Assembly: GCA_963696675.1 (NCBI GenBank)
Contig: CAVOLM010000060.1
Span: forward strand, 1 to 11,928
From: DATBVX01 sp963696675
GTDB taxonomy: Bacteria; Pseudomonadota; Gammaproteobacteria; Steroidobacterales; Steroidobacteraceae
Direction of reading: 5' to 3'
Length of the DNA stretch: 11,928 nucleotides
Part shown: positions 1-7,723 of the stretch, one piece after another
How positions within the stretch are numbered: the first letter of the stretch is position 1
How the letters are laid out: every line of letters begins with the position of its first letter
Notes under the pieces: model-generated
What the model was told of the DNA's origin: nothing
The model's database searches: none
Seen by the model: the letters and a program-made list of their open reading frames with translations, nothing else
Translations under genes and position numbers: made by a program

Positions 1-578
1 TCGCGGCTCGGGAATGTATCCGAGAGCGAAATAGTCTTCGACCGCAAACGGATCCATCTCGCGCGCCAACCCGCCGTGGGCGAGCAGTGACTTCAGCTCC
101 GAGCCGACAATCAGGTAGCCGTCCGGCAGCAGCGAGTAAAAGAGCGGCTTCACACCCAGCCGGTCGCGCGCCAGAAGCACTGTTTGCTTCGTCTCGTCCC
201 ATAGCACGAAGGCGAACATGCCGCGGAACCGCTCGACGCACTTCTCGCCCCAGGCCTCCCATGCGTGGACGATGACCTCGGTATCGCTACGGGTCCGGAA
301 CACATGGCCCAAGGCGGTCAGCTCGGGAATGAGTTCCTGGAGTTGTAGATCTCGCCGTTGAATACCACGACGACCGAACGGTCCTCGTTATAGAGCGGTT
401 GCTGCCCTGTCGCGAGGTCGATGATCGATACCTGATGCCCCAGTCCGACACCAAGCGCCACGTGCAACCCGCATTCGTCCGGGCCGCGATGATGCTGCGA
501 CTCGTTCATGCGGATCAGAGTCTCACGCTCGATCGCCCGGCGTTCACGGATGTCGATAATGGCAACGATGCCGCACAT
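1..578 (-). CDS. XrtA-system amidotransferase 1 (asparagine synthase-like), N-terminal part, one frameshift
   Basis: The N-terminal class II glutamine amidotransferase domain of an asparagine-synthase-like enzyme (TIGR03108 type), likely amidating a sugar uronic acid or a similar EPS component. After ATG 578 the nucleophile Cys2 appears in MCGIVAIIDIRERRAIE. Family motifs follow: NESQHHRGPDECG, SIIDLATGQQPLYNED and FNGEIYN. A one-base loss near 341 breaks the frame; adding a T restores the usual YNFQELIPELTALG. The rest reads RTRSDTEVIVHAWEAWGEKC, RFRGMFAFVLWDE, ARDRLGVKPLFYSLLPDGYL and VGSELKSLLAHGG, ending in FALGYIPEPR at the left edge. The C-terminal synthase (ATP-pyrophosphatase) domain lies outside the window. 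The upstream GGAAAG (593-588) is a weak ribosome site. Confidence 0.9.
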
Positions 579-1787
579 GGTTTTCAGCTTTCCGCCGAAG
601 GCAAACTGAGCACCGAGCGTGCTGGGATGCCGTGCGCACGAGCTCGGCGAGATACAGGCTGTGGTAGCTGTCGACCATGCGTTCGAGGCTGAAGCTGCGC
701 TCGACCCTGTGGCGACCGGCTCGACCGTGACGGCGCGCGAGCGCCGGGTTTGCAAAGTACCCAAGAATTCCTTCTGCCAGCGCACGTGGATCTCCGGCCG
801 GGACAAGTTTGCCCGTCATGTCGGCCTCGATCAGTTCACTATTGCCGCCTACGTGCGTCGCTATCACCGGCAACGCCGATGACATTGCTTCCAGGATCGT
901 ATTGGAAATTCCCTCCGCCCTTGAGGGCAGAACGAAGCAGTCCAGGCGCCGCATGATTTCCGGTGATGTCGCTCCGCTCTCCTGCAAGCCAAGCCAGTTC
1001 ACGCACACCACCCTCATCCAGGACGTGCTCGACCTCGACGCGTAGTTCGCCGCCGCCGACCATCACCAGGCGCATCCGCGTCCTGGCTTGGTGGTTCGCC
1101 CGGACCGCAAGTACGAAGGCGCGCGCAAGATTGATCTGGTCCTTGACAGGGTCCATTCGACCCACCGTACCAATGAGCCAATGCTCCGGAGAACTGAAGG
1201 GGCACCCGTCTATCGCGATGCGCGCTCGGTCGGACGGTCGAAATCTGCCTGAATCAACACCGTTGTAGAGCTGGACGATCCGCTCGGCAGCGATGCCGAC
1301 ACGATCGCGCAGGTATCGCTCGAGGTCCTTCGACAGGGCAACGTAGCGCGAGATAAATGGACGTATAGGCCCGCGCACCCATTGATAACGGCGCCGCATG
1401 CCGTCCGGGTCGGACGCATCGCGCCCGTGTTCACCATGGATGCGGGCGGGAACGACCTGCGACCCACGCGGGCACTGCAGCCTCGAGGGCGGCAAGGTTG
1501 CGGGTATGGACGATGGCCGGAGCCAGTTCGCGAAACTCACGAACGAGCCGCGGGTAGAGCTTCGCCAAGTGGCCCGGCGACTTCTGCAGTGACACGTACT
1601 GCACGTCCTTTCGCAGTACTCGTTGCGAGAAATCCATCGATACCTCCGTCAGAGACAGAACCGCATGTCTCCAACTCGACTCCGGAAGCCGATTGATCAG
1701 GTTGACGACGCCGTTCTCCAGCCCGCCGATGTCGAAGCGGTACACGACGTGCACGATCAGCGGGCGCGGATCCGGAACGCCAATCAT
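544..1787 (-). CDS. XrtA-system glycosyltransferase, TIGR03088-like (GT4), at least two frameshifts
   Basis: A second GT4-fold glycosyltransferase of the XrtA clusters. It starts at ATG 1787 (ATGA overlap with the EpsI stop) with LIVHVVYRFDIGGLENGVVN, the typical acceptor-domain glycine loop, and runs to NLAALEAAVPAWVAG. After a one-base gain near 1453 it continues VPARIHGEHGRD, RRRYQWVRGPIRPFISRYVA, VQLYNGVD and WLIGTVGRMDPVKDQINLAR, then MVGGGELR and WLAGERSDI. After another near 964 it reads PEIMRRLDCFVLPSRAEGIS and NTILEAMSSALPVIATHVGG, which contains an intact EX7E motif (E in AEG, E in ILEAM). The end is uncertain. The last frame stops at 544, overlapping the next gene by 35 bases (413 residues). 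One lost base around 590-650 would instead end it at TGA 586-584 (400 residues), five bases before the next ATG, which fits the tight operon better. Confidence 0.87.
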
Positions 1788-2404
1788 TGGCCAACTACCT
1801 CGAACAGCCCGCTTTCAAGCGATCCACCCATCTCGCCGACAAAAGCGGCCAACGAGCGTTCGCCTGCGGAGGGACTTTCCGGATTCACCACATATACAGC
1901 AACCCAGGCCGACGCGTCGTCGCGCCGTGCGAGCCGATCGACGGCCAGCTGAAACTTGGCCCGATAGTCGCTGGCGGTAGACATCCCGTCGAAGCAGTAC
2001 CACCTCCAGGCGACGATAGTGCCCCCCGTCGTGCGAAGCGTTTCCACTTGAACGGGAATCGTCCTGCCGTTCACTTCAACGGCTCGCGTGCCACCGGCCA
2101 CCCGTTGCCACTTCTTCTTGTCCGCTCCGACGAGCTGGTTCACGGAACTGACCAGCTCCGACCCCTGTCGCTGATCGCGAAAGATGCCGATGAACACGCC
2201 AACCTGTTGGCCGTCCTTTTCGAACGCGTACAGATCCTCGCGCACTGGCGCCTGCAAATACGGCTTCCAATCTGATAGCGGCGCATTGACCGGTTTCCAG
2301 CCCGCCACCGAGGCAATGCTCACGCTCGGCAAGGGGTGATCGGCCAAAGGCCGCATGAGGATGGCAGCAGCCGCCTGCGACGCCAATAACACGGCCAGCA
2401 TCAT
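1784..2404 (-). CDS. epsI: EpsI-like domain/protein, possibly the C-terminal half of an XrtA-EpsI fusion
   Basis: The sequence begins with a hydrophobic helix (MMLAVLLASQAAAAILM), followed by a periplasmic-type domain with SVAGWKPVNAPLSDWKPYLQ, VREDLYAFEKDGQQVGVFIG and WQRVAGGTRAVEVNG. After these come VAWRWYCFDGMSTASDYRAK and a final conserved-looking LAAFVGEMGGSLESGL. This matches EpsI (TIGR02914), the companion of exosortases; its biochemical role is uncertain. If separate, the start is ATG 2404, overlapping the xrtA TGA as ATGA. However, the same frame stays open upstream to about 2497 and encodes an Ala/Pro linker (LDYSESTPTTRAAAVAGESP and on). One lost base near 2500 would therefore make a single XrtA-EpsI protein of 526 residues, a known arrangement for exosortase A. 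I slightly favour the fusion. The stop TGA 1786-1784 overlaps the next ATG. Confidence 0.82.
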   Translation of the reverse strand: MMLAVLLASQAAAAILMRPLADHPLPSVSIASVAGWKPVNAPLSDWKPYLQAPVREDLYAFEKDGQQVGVFIGIFRDQRQGSELVSSVNQLVGADKKKWQRVAGGTRAVEVNGRTIPVQVETLRTTGGTIVAWRWYCFDGMSTASDYRAKFQLAVDRLARRDDASAWVAVYVVNPESPSAGERSLAAFVGEMGGSLESGLFEVVGQ

Positions 2405-3363
2405 TCCCGCCGCTCCCGCCACTTGCGCAGGCGGAGGGGATTCCCCCGCGACCGCGGCCGCCCTCGTCGTCGGTGTCGACTCGCTGTAATCGAGTCATCG
2501 TCTTCGCGCCAGATGGCGCCGACAGCGAACATGACCATGATGACAATGCCGAAGAAGATCCACCCGTAAATCAGATGATCGACTCCGGCGGCGATGCGGT
2601 TGTCGCTGAGGTGCCCCAGCATCACTATGAAGTACGCGCGCAGCCAGTTGGCAACAATCGGAAAGACGACCGAAGCGAGGAGGAACATCGCGCGCCGGAG
2701 TGGCGACCGATACATCTGCCATGCGTAGATGACGCCGGCAAAGAGTGATGCTAGAAGGTAGCGAACGCCGCTGCAGGCTTCGACCACCGACCAGGTTCCG
2801 CTGGGAATTACGAAGCTCTGACCCTCGCGGTAAACCGGCACCCCGCTCAGCTTCAATGCGACGACCGTGAAATCGGCAGTCCACTGCATCAAAGTAGGAA
2901 CGAATGCCTCGCCAAACGGTACTGCAAATAACAGGATTGCGAACGGAAGAACCAGGGTCCTCGCCCACTGCAGTCCCAGCACCGCGGTGACTGTCAGTGG
3001 CATCAGCGCAATCACTGCAAAGAAGCTAACTGTCAGCGTGCTGGCAAGTTCTCCGAGCAGCCACGAAAAACCTGCCCCCACAGCCAGGAAAGCGGCAGGC
3101 ATGAACGGTCGGATCGGTGTGACTGCAAGGATAGGAGCTCCTCTGCCAAACCAAGTACGCGAAGATCGGGAACACCAGATAACCGTGGGAATACGTCTGC
3201 GACTGCCCCCAAATCCCCACCATCTCGACGAACGTCTGATTGAACACAACCATACCACTAGCGACACGCAGAGCAGCACCAGCCCGAGCGCGCGCAGTTG
3301 ACCTCTCCGCTCGAGCAACCCGATTTCCGGCTTGAATTGGGAATCTGCCTGCACTTTGCTCAT
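2401..3363 (-). CDS. xrtA: Exosortase A (XrtA), two compensating frameshifts
   Basis: A polytopic inner-membrane transpeptidase-like enzyme that recognises PEP-CTERM sorting signals and processes or anchors those proteins as part of EPS/biofilm assembly. The proposed catalytic residues of exosortases are visible: Cys in VVEACSGVRYLLASL (codon 2775-2773), Arg in ANWLRAYFIV (2640-2638) and His in GVDHLIYGWIFFG (2577-2575), about residues 197, 242 and 263. At least seven hydrophobic helices surround them. The start is ATG 3363 (MSKVQADSQ). The first helix LRALGLVLLCVSLVVW is followed by a one-base loss near 3250, so the conserved loop VFNQTFVEMVGIWGQSQTYS and HGYLVFPIFAYLVWQR read in the next frame. 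A one-base gain near 3138 restores the first frame at APILAVTPIRP. The visible stop is TGA 2403-2401 after an arginine-rich tail that may itself be out of frame (see the EpsI entry). Confidence 0.9.
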   Translation of the reverse strand: MSKVQADSQFKPEIGLLERRGQLRALGLVLLCVSLVVWLCSIRRSSRWWGFGGSRRRIPTVIWCSRSSRTWFGRGAPILAVTPIRPFMPAAFLAVGAGFSWLLGELASTLTVSFFAVIALMPLTVTAVLGLQWARTLVLPFAILLFAVPFGEAFVPTLMQWTADFTVVALKLSGVPVYREGQSFVIPSGTWSVVEACSGVRYLLASLFAGVIYAWQMYRSPLRRAMFLLASVVFPIVANWLRAYFIVMLGHLSDNRIAAGVDHLIYGWIFFGIVIMVMFAVGAIWREDDDSITASRHRRRGRPRSRGNPLRLRKWRERRE

Positions 3364-4636
3364 CGAACTTTGAACCACACCGTTCACGCGGTACGGCGTT
3401 CCCCGCCGGGAGGTTTTCGAACGTGCGCTCGTCCGAGGCGTCACTCAACATCGAATCGATACGCTCCATTGTCTTCTGCCACGAATAGTCACAAAGGATT
3501 CGCTCGCGCGCGCGCATTCCGATCGATCGCGCACGGGCCGGATCATTCAGAAGCGCAACGACCTTTGCCGCGAACTGCTCCGCCGTTTCGGCAACTTCCA
3601 ATTCCTCGCCTGCACGCGCCGACAACGAAGCCGCGGACATTTCGGACATGACGACTGGACATTGCATCGCCATGGCCTGCAACACCTTGTTCTGAATGCC
3701 CCGGCCGATACGAACGGGCGCCACCGCCACCGAGGCGTACTGAAACCACGGCCGCACGTCCGGCACCGGACCGGTTACCACAACGCCCGGCAGCGTCGCC
3801 AAGTCAAGCACGCGACGCGTGGGATTCATTCCAACGACGTAGAACAGCGCGTCGCTACACGTTGCTTGCACACGCTTGTGAATCTCACGTGCATACCAGA
3901 TTGCCGCATCCTCATTTGGCCAGTAATCCAGGACTCCGACAAACACAATTGCTTTGGCGCCCTCTGGATAGGGGCTTACGGCAGCCGCAGAGCTTCGGTA
4001 GTAGTCGTGATCAAGGCCGTGGCCTGGCCAGTGGATCTTGTGAAATGACTCCGGTGCAAGCTTGCGAAACAACTCGGCTTCCGACGGAGTAACGAAAAGA
4101 CCGGCATCGGCATCCAATGCAATCTGCCGTTCGTACTCAAGCAAACGACGCCACTCGCGACGGTAGATCGCCGACAGTGGCCAAGGCCTCGTTGTCGCGT
4201 ACTGCCGCCACTTGTCAGAATCGAGATCGTGGTAGTGAATCACCTTGACGGCCTTGCGAGCCGAAGCGGGAACAAACTGGTACATGGGCGTCGACGAGAC
4301 GAACACCCGTCGAATGTCATGAGCCCTGACCGCCTCTTCGCACCACTTGAGCAAATCCCGGCGCGGGTAATAGCCAAGGGTCAGCGCGCTTCCGTTGAGC
4401 AGGGAACGCGCGCTGAGGAGACGCGCTACCGCTGGATTCAACGACTGGAAGTGCGCTGATTTGCAGTACTCCCGTACCTTCCCTATGTACGCCTCGTCAC
4501 GCGGGTCGTCGACGAAGGTGCCTAGATGGACATCGTAGTGCTTCGAGAAGTAACGGAGAAACTCGAAATTCGTGATCTTGTCGCCCTTGTTGGGCGGGTA
4601 GGGAATTCGATGCGCGAGAAAGAGTAGCGGCTCCAT
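3360..4636 (-). CDS. XrtA-system glycosyltransferase, TIGR03087-like (GT4 fold), C-terminus uncertain
   Basis: A cytoplasmic glycosyltransferase of the PEP-CTERM/XrtA sugar transferase family, adding one sugar to the lipid-linked repeat. The N-terminal Rossmann domain opens with FLAHRIPYPPNKGDKITNFE; donor-domain motifs include FVGVLDYWPNEDAA (232-245), VVGMNP, VVVTGPVPDVRPWF (285-298) and PVRIGRGIQNKVLQAMAMQ (307-325). The residue before AMAM is Gln (320), where I would expect the second Glu of the EX7E donor motif. The start is ATG 4636, five bases after GAGGA (4646-4642), which overlaps the FemAB stop. The frame is clean to about residue 400-410, then has no stop and runs out of phase into xrtA. 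I assume a one-base loss between about 3435 and 3390 and termination at TGA 3362-3360, overlapping the xrtA ATG (425 residues); TGA 3386-3384 in the same frame (417 residues) is the alternative. Confidence 0.87.
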
Positions 4637-4641
4637 CGGGG

Positions 4642-4646
4642 TCCTC
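4642..4646 (-). promoter_or_regulatory. Shine-Dalgarno GAGGA of the first glycosyltransferase
   Basis: GAGGA lies five bases before ATG 4636 and overlaps the TGA stop of the FemAB-like gene (4647-4645). It supports coupling and fixes this start over the longer upstream reading in the same frame. Confidence 0.6.
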
Positions 4647-5713
4647 AGCCCAGATTGCGCACGATGGACGGACCAATCGCGTTGACGAACGCCCGCGGCA
4701 ACCGCTGCCAGGCGGCGATGAGCCCACGATATTTCGGGTTCGCCGGATTGTTCTGCGGCAATGAATCCCGCTTCAGCAGCAAGCATTCGTAGTACAGCGG
4801 TTCGGGTACGAATCCCCAGTTCTTCTTGAAGTCGAAGGAACCAGAATCGCGCTTCGAGCGACCGTAGTCGAACACCCTGCAGCCGCGCTCGCAGGCCCGC
4901 CGCATCAGTTCCCAGTACTTGAAATCGTTAGCGGCGAGATCGCGGGCGGAGGCAAGGTCGCCCGCGTAGTACGGCAGCACCTCGTCGCGGAAGTAGAACG
5001 AAAGCACACCCGATACCGGCTGCCCTTTCGGGTCCAGCACCGTCATCACTTCGCAGGCATCGCCGAACGCAGCTCGAAGCGCCTCGAAATATCGGCGCGA
5101 GAAAGGTGGCGTGCCGTGCCGATGCATGTTGTCTGCGTACAGCTCGAAGAATCGCCCCACTCCTGCGTCGATCTCGCTCACAAGGCCGCGCGCGATGCCC
5201 TTGCGCACCATCGCGCGCTGCTTGCGCGGAATCGCCGCCATGTTGGCCTCGACTTCGGGGTCGATCGTCTTGCGAAAAGTCACATAGAGGTCCTGCCGTG
5301 GCCAACCGGGCTCGCGGGCCGCCCGGTTGCGCAATTCGAGATGGTCGACGCCCGAGCTGTCGCGCGAGTTCGACCGCAGCACGGTGCAAGTCCGACCCTG
5401 CTCTCCTCGTCAGTCGAGGCGGCGCCGCAGTGGACCGCAAACGGCAGGGAAACCAGCGAGTGGCCAAAGAGCATGCTCTTCGACCTGCGCCAGTGGCAGG
5501 ACTCCGCTCAGTAGGCCGCCGCGCTCGGCGACGAGGTAGTGCGTGCGGTGCCGGAATACGCGCTCGATGAGTTCACGCCACTCGAATCCGATGGAAGAAC
5601 GTCGCTTCAGGGCAGGATTGAACAAAGGCCGACCATGCCGCTCGGTCGGCCTCCTCATAGGGGCGGACCGTCAGCGGCGCAGTGGCCGCAATGGGCACGT
5701 CATTCGGTCTCAC
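4645..5713 (-). CDS. FemAB-family XrtA/PEP-CTERM-associated protein (GNAT-like), four frameshifts
   Basis: A FemAB-like protein with GNAT folds (TIGR03019 type), presumed to transfer an acyl or aminoacyl group to a sugar or lipid-linked intermediate; its substrate is unknown. The N-terminal part reads LTVRPYEEADRAAWSAFVQS, then CPEATFFHR. The middle reads GFEWRELIERVFRHRTHYLV, then LPLAQV, KSMLFGHSLVSLPFAV and AASTDEESR. Later parts are LHRAAVELARQLG, VDHLELRNRAA, NDFKYWELM (261-269) and FDYGRSKRDSGSFDFKKNWG (280 onward), which are family hallmarks. These blocks lie in successive frames, with breaks near 5590, 5481, 5396 and 5352, each repaired by removing one base. The repaired gene is exactly 355 codons (354 residues). 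The start is probably GTG 5713, forming GTGA with the deacetylase stop; GTG 5698 is possible. No ribosome site is clear. Confidence 0.86.
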
Positions 5714-6566
5714 GCGTCGAGGTCGAAAACACGGTCGACTCGGTCCCAGTGGAAGTCCCGCAGGAGTTTCTTGAGGCGAGGCTCGGTACGTTCGAGATTC
5801 AGGTAGTGACGGAAACGGGTCTTCACACTGATGCCGTCGACGCGCGGCTGCCCGGGGTCGATCTCCCACGGATGAAAGTAGAAAATTGCCGGGCGACGCT
5901 CGACCCGATTCACGCGTCCGATCGCCCAGCGCGACACGCGATACGGAGCCAGCCGAAAGTAGCCGCCACCGCCAGCCGGAAAATTGCGACCGAACAGACG
6001 AGTCGTGGTGACCGGAATCTCGAGCAGCCGATCGCGCACGCGAAACGGGAAACGCGGCGCCTCGGGCATGCCATAGTGATCGTGCTGCACCGGATACACG
6101 CTCGAGCTGTACCGGTAGCCGGCCTCGACCAGACTGTCGAACGCCCACAGATTGCCCCGGCCGATCGAGAAACTGGGCGCGCGATAACCACGTACGGCGA
6201 CACCGGCCGTGTCTTCCAGCACCGCCTTCGCGCGGCGGATGTCCACCGCGAACGCCTCAGCGGATTGTTCCGACGCACGCAAGTGCCCATAGCCGTGGCT
6301 TGCGAGCTCGTGCCCATTCGAGACGATGTCGCGTACCAGCCGCGGATAACGATCCGCCACCCATCCCAGCGTGAAGAATGTAGCCTTCGCCTTGCTATCT
6401 GAAAGCAGGTGCAGCAACTGATCGACGTTGCGCTCGATCCGGCACGGCATCCGCTCCCAGTCTCCCCGATCGATGTGGGGGGCGAACGCCGACACCTGGA
6501 AGTAGTCCTCGACGTCGATCGTCAGCGCATTGCTGATGCGTGCACAGGAAGGGGGCCGCTCATCAT
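5710..6566 (-). CDS. XrtA-system polysaccharide deacetylase (NodB domain), probable frameshift near the start
   Basis: This is a carbohydrate esterase-4 type deacetylase that should remove N-acetyl groups from the EPS. It shows the PEP-CTERM subfamily N-terminus ALTIDVEDYFQVSAF (D18/D21 in the corrected numbering), the metal-binding SHGYGH (H91, H95) and RGYRAPSFS (126-134). Further on come ATFFTLGWVADRYP, the LEIPVTT segment with GGGGYFRL, and FYFHPWEIDP, as in TIGR03006. The conserved frame has no ATG, GTG or TTG close to the domain. The only good start is ATGATG (6566), overlapping the wecB TGA, but it is one base out of frame. Adding one C to the CCCCC run at 6555-6551 joins them as MMSGPPSCARISNALTIDVE and gives 285 residues. 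No signal peptide is visible, so it probably acts in the cytoplasm or is anchored through partners. Confidence 0.9.
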
Positions 6567-7721
6567 GCCGCCAGAGAGGTTTGTTGACGATCAGCCAGCC
6601 AACCGGCGAAATGGGCAGCGATGCGCTCGGCCGCGTGCCCATCCCACCCTTCGGGGATGCGCCCACGACTGGCGCCCCCCGACATGATCTTCTGGACTGC
6701 GGCCAGTACGCGGCTGCGATCCGACCCGACGAGGACATTGGTTCCCTGCTCCACCGTGATCGGCCGTTCGGTATTCGAACGCATCGTCAAACACGGTATG
6801 CCCAGTGCAGTGGTTTCCTCCTGCACACCGCCCGAATCGGTCAACGCCAGCGCGGCGCCGCGCATCAGGCCGACCATCTCGAGGTAGCCCTGCGGCGGCA
6901 GCATGACAACGCGGGCACCGTCAATCACGTGCGCCAGTCCGAGCCTTTCGATGCTTGCGCGCGCGCGCGGGTGCACCGGCCAGATCAAAGGAAGCCGCTC
7001 CGAAACTGCTCGAAGGATGCCGAGAACGTTGGACAGGGCCGCCTGATCGTCGACATTTGACGGACGGTGCAGCGTCACCACGCCGTAGCCCGTCGGCTCA
7101 TTCGCAAGCCGGGAATCGAATCCCTCTCGCTCCAACACCTCGGTCGGCCGTTACGGACTTCGGAAGGGCGGCGAAGAGCGAATCGATCATCAGGTTGCCG
7201 ACAAAATGAACGCGGTCCGGCGCGATTCCCTCGCGAACCAGATTCGAAAGTGCCCCATGCTCGGTCGTGTACAACAGATCGGCGATCTGGTCGGTCAGGA
7301 CACGATTCACTTCCTCCGGCATGGTGCGATCGAAGCTGCGCAGTCCGGCTTCGACGTGTGCGACCGGCACCAGTTTCTTGGCCGCAACCAGGCTGCACGC
7401 CAATGTTGAGTTCACGTCGCCGACCACCATCACACAGCAGGGCGCGACCTGATCGATGACCGGCTCGAAGCGCCTCATCACTTCCGCGGTCTGGAAGGCA
7501 TGCGAGCCAGAACCGACCTCCAGGTTCACATCAGGGGAAGGCAACTCGAGATCATTGAACAATCGCTCATTCAGCGCGAAGTCGTAGTGCTGTCCGGTGT
7601 GCACCAGGAACGGCCTCGGCAGGTCGCTACGCGCCTTGAGTGCGCGCAGCAGCGGAGCCATCTTCATGAAATTCGGCCGCGCTCCAACCACGCAGAGAAT
7701 AGGGCCGGGCATCAGCGTCAT
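6563..7721 (-). CDS. wecB: UDP-N-acetylglucosamine 2-epimerase (non-hydrolysing), one frameshift
   Basis: This enzyme interconverts UDP-GlcNAc and UDP-ManNAc in the cytoplasm, so the polymer may contain ManNAc or its uronic acid. Family signatures are VVGARPNFMKMAPL near the N-terminus, HTGQHYD (41-47), VVGDVNSTLA (D102), AHVEAGLRSFDRTMPEEVNR (E124, E136/E137), and in the second half VTLHRPSNVDD (catalytic-type His) and LTDSGGVQEETTALGIPCLT with RPITVEQGTN. The start is ATG 7721, two bases after the ATPase stop; an in-frame ATG at 7712 is an alternative. The frame breaks near 7141-7153: the first part runs to KSVTADR and continues one base later as PTEVLEREGFDSRLANEP. With one base removed the product is 385 residues, normal for WecB. 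The stop TGA at 6565-6563 overlaps the next gene's ATG. Confidence 0.92.
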
Positions 7722-7723
7722 AC

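Noticed and set aside
3026..4786. Apparent 586-residue glycosyltransferase-exosortase fusion
   Set aside because: The exosortase part in this frame covers only one loop; the helices before and after it and the catalytic residues are in another frame. The frame is explained by indels, and the first 50 residues overlap the FemAB gene.
5539..6402. A 287-codon open frame on the plus strand
   Set aside because: It is antisense to the deacetylase and FemAB-like genes; no family features and a composition typical of a shadow frame.
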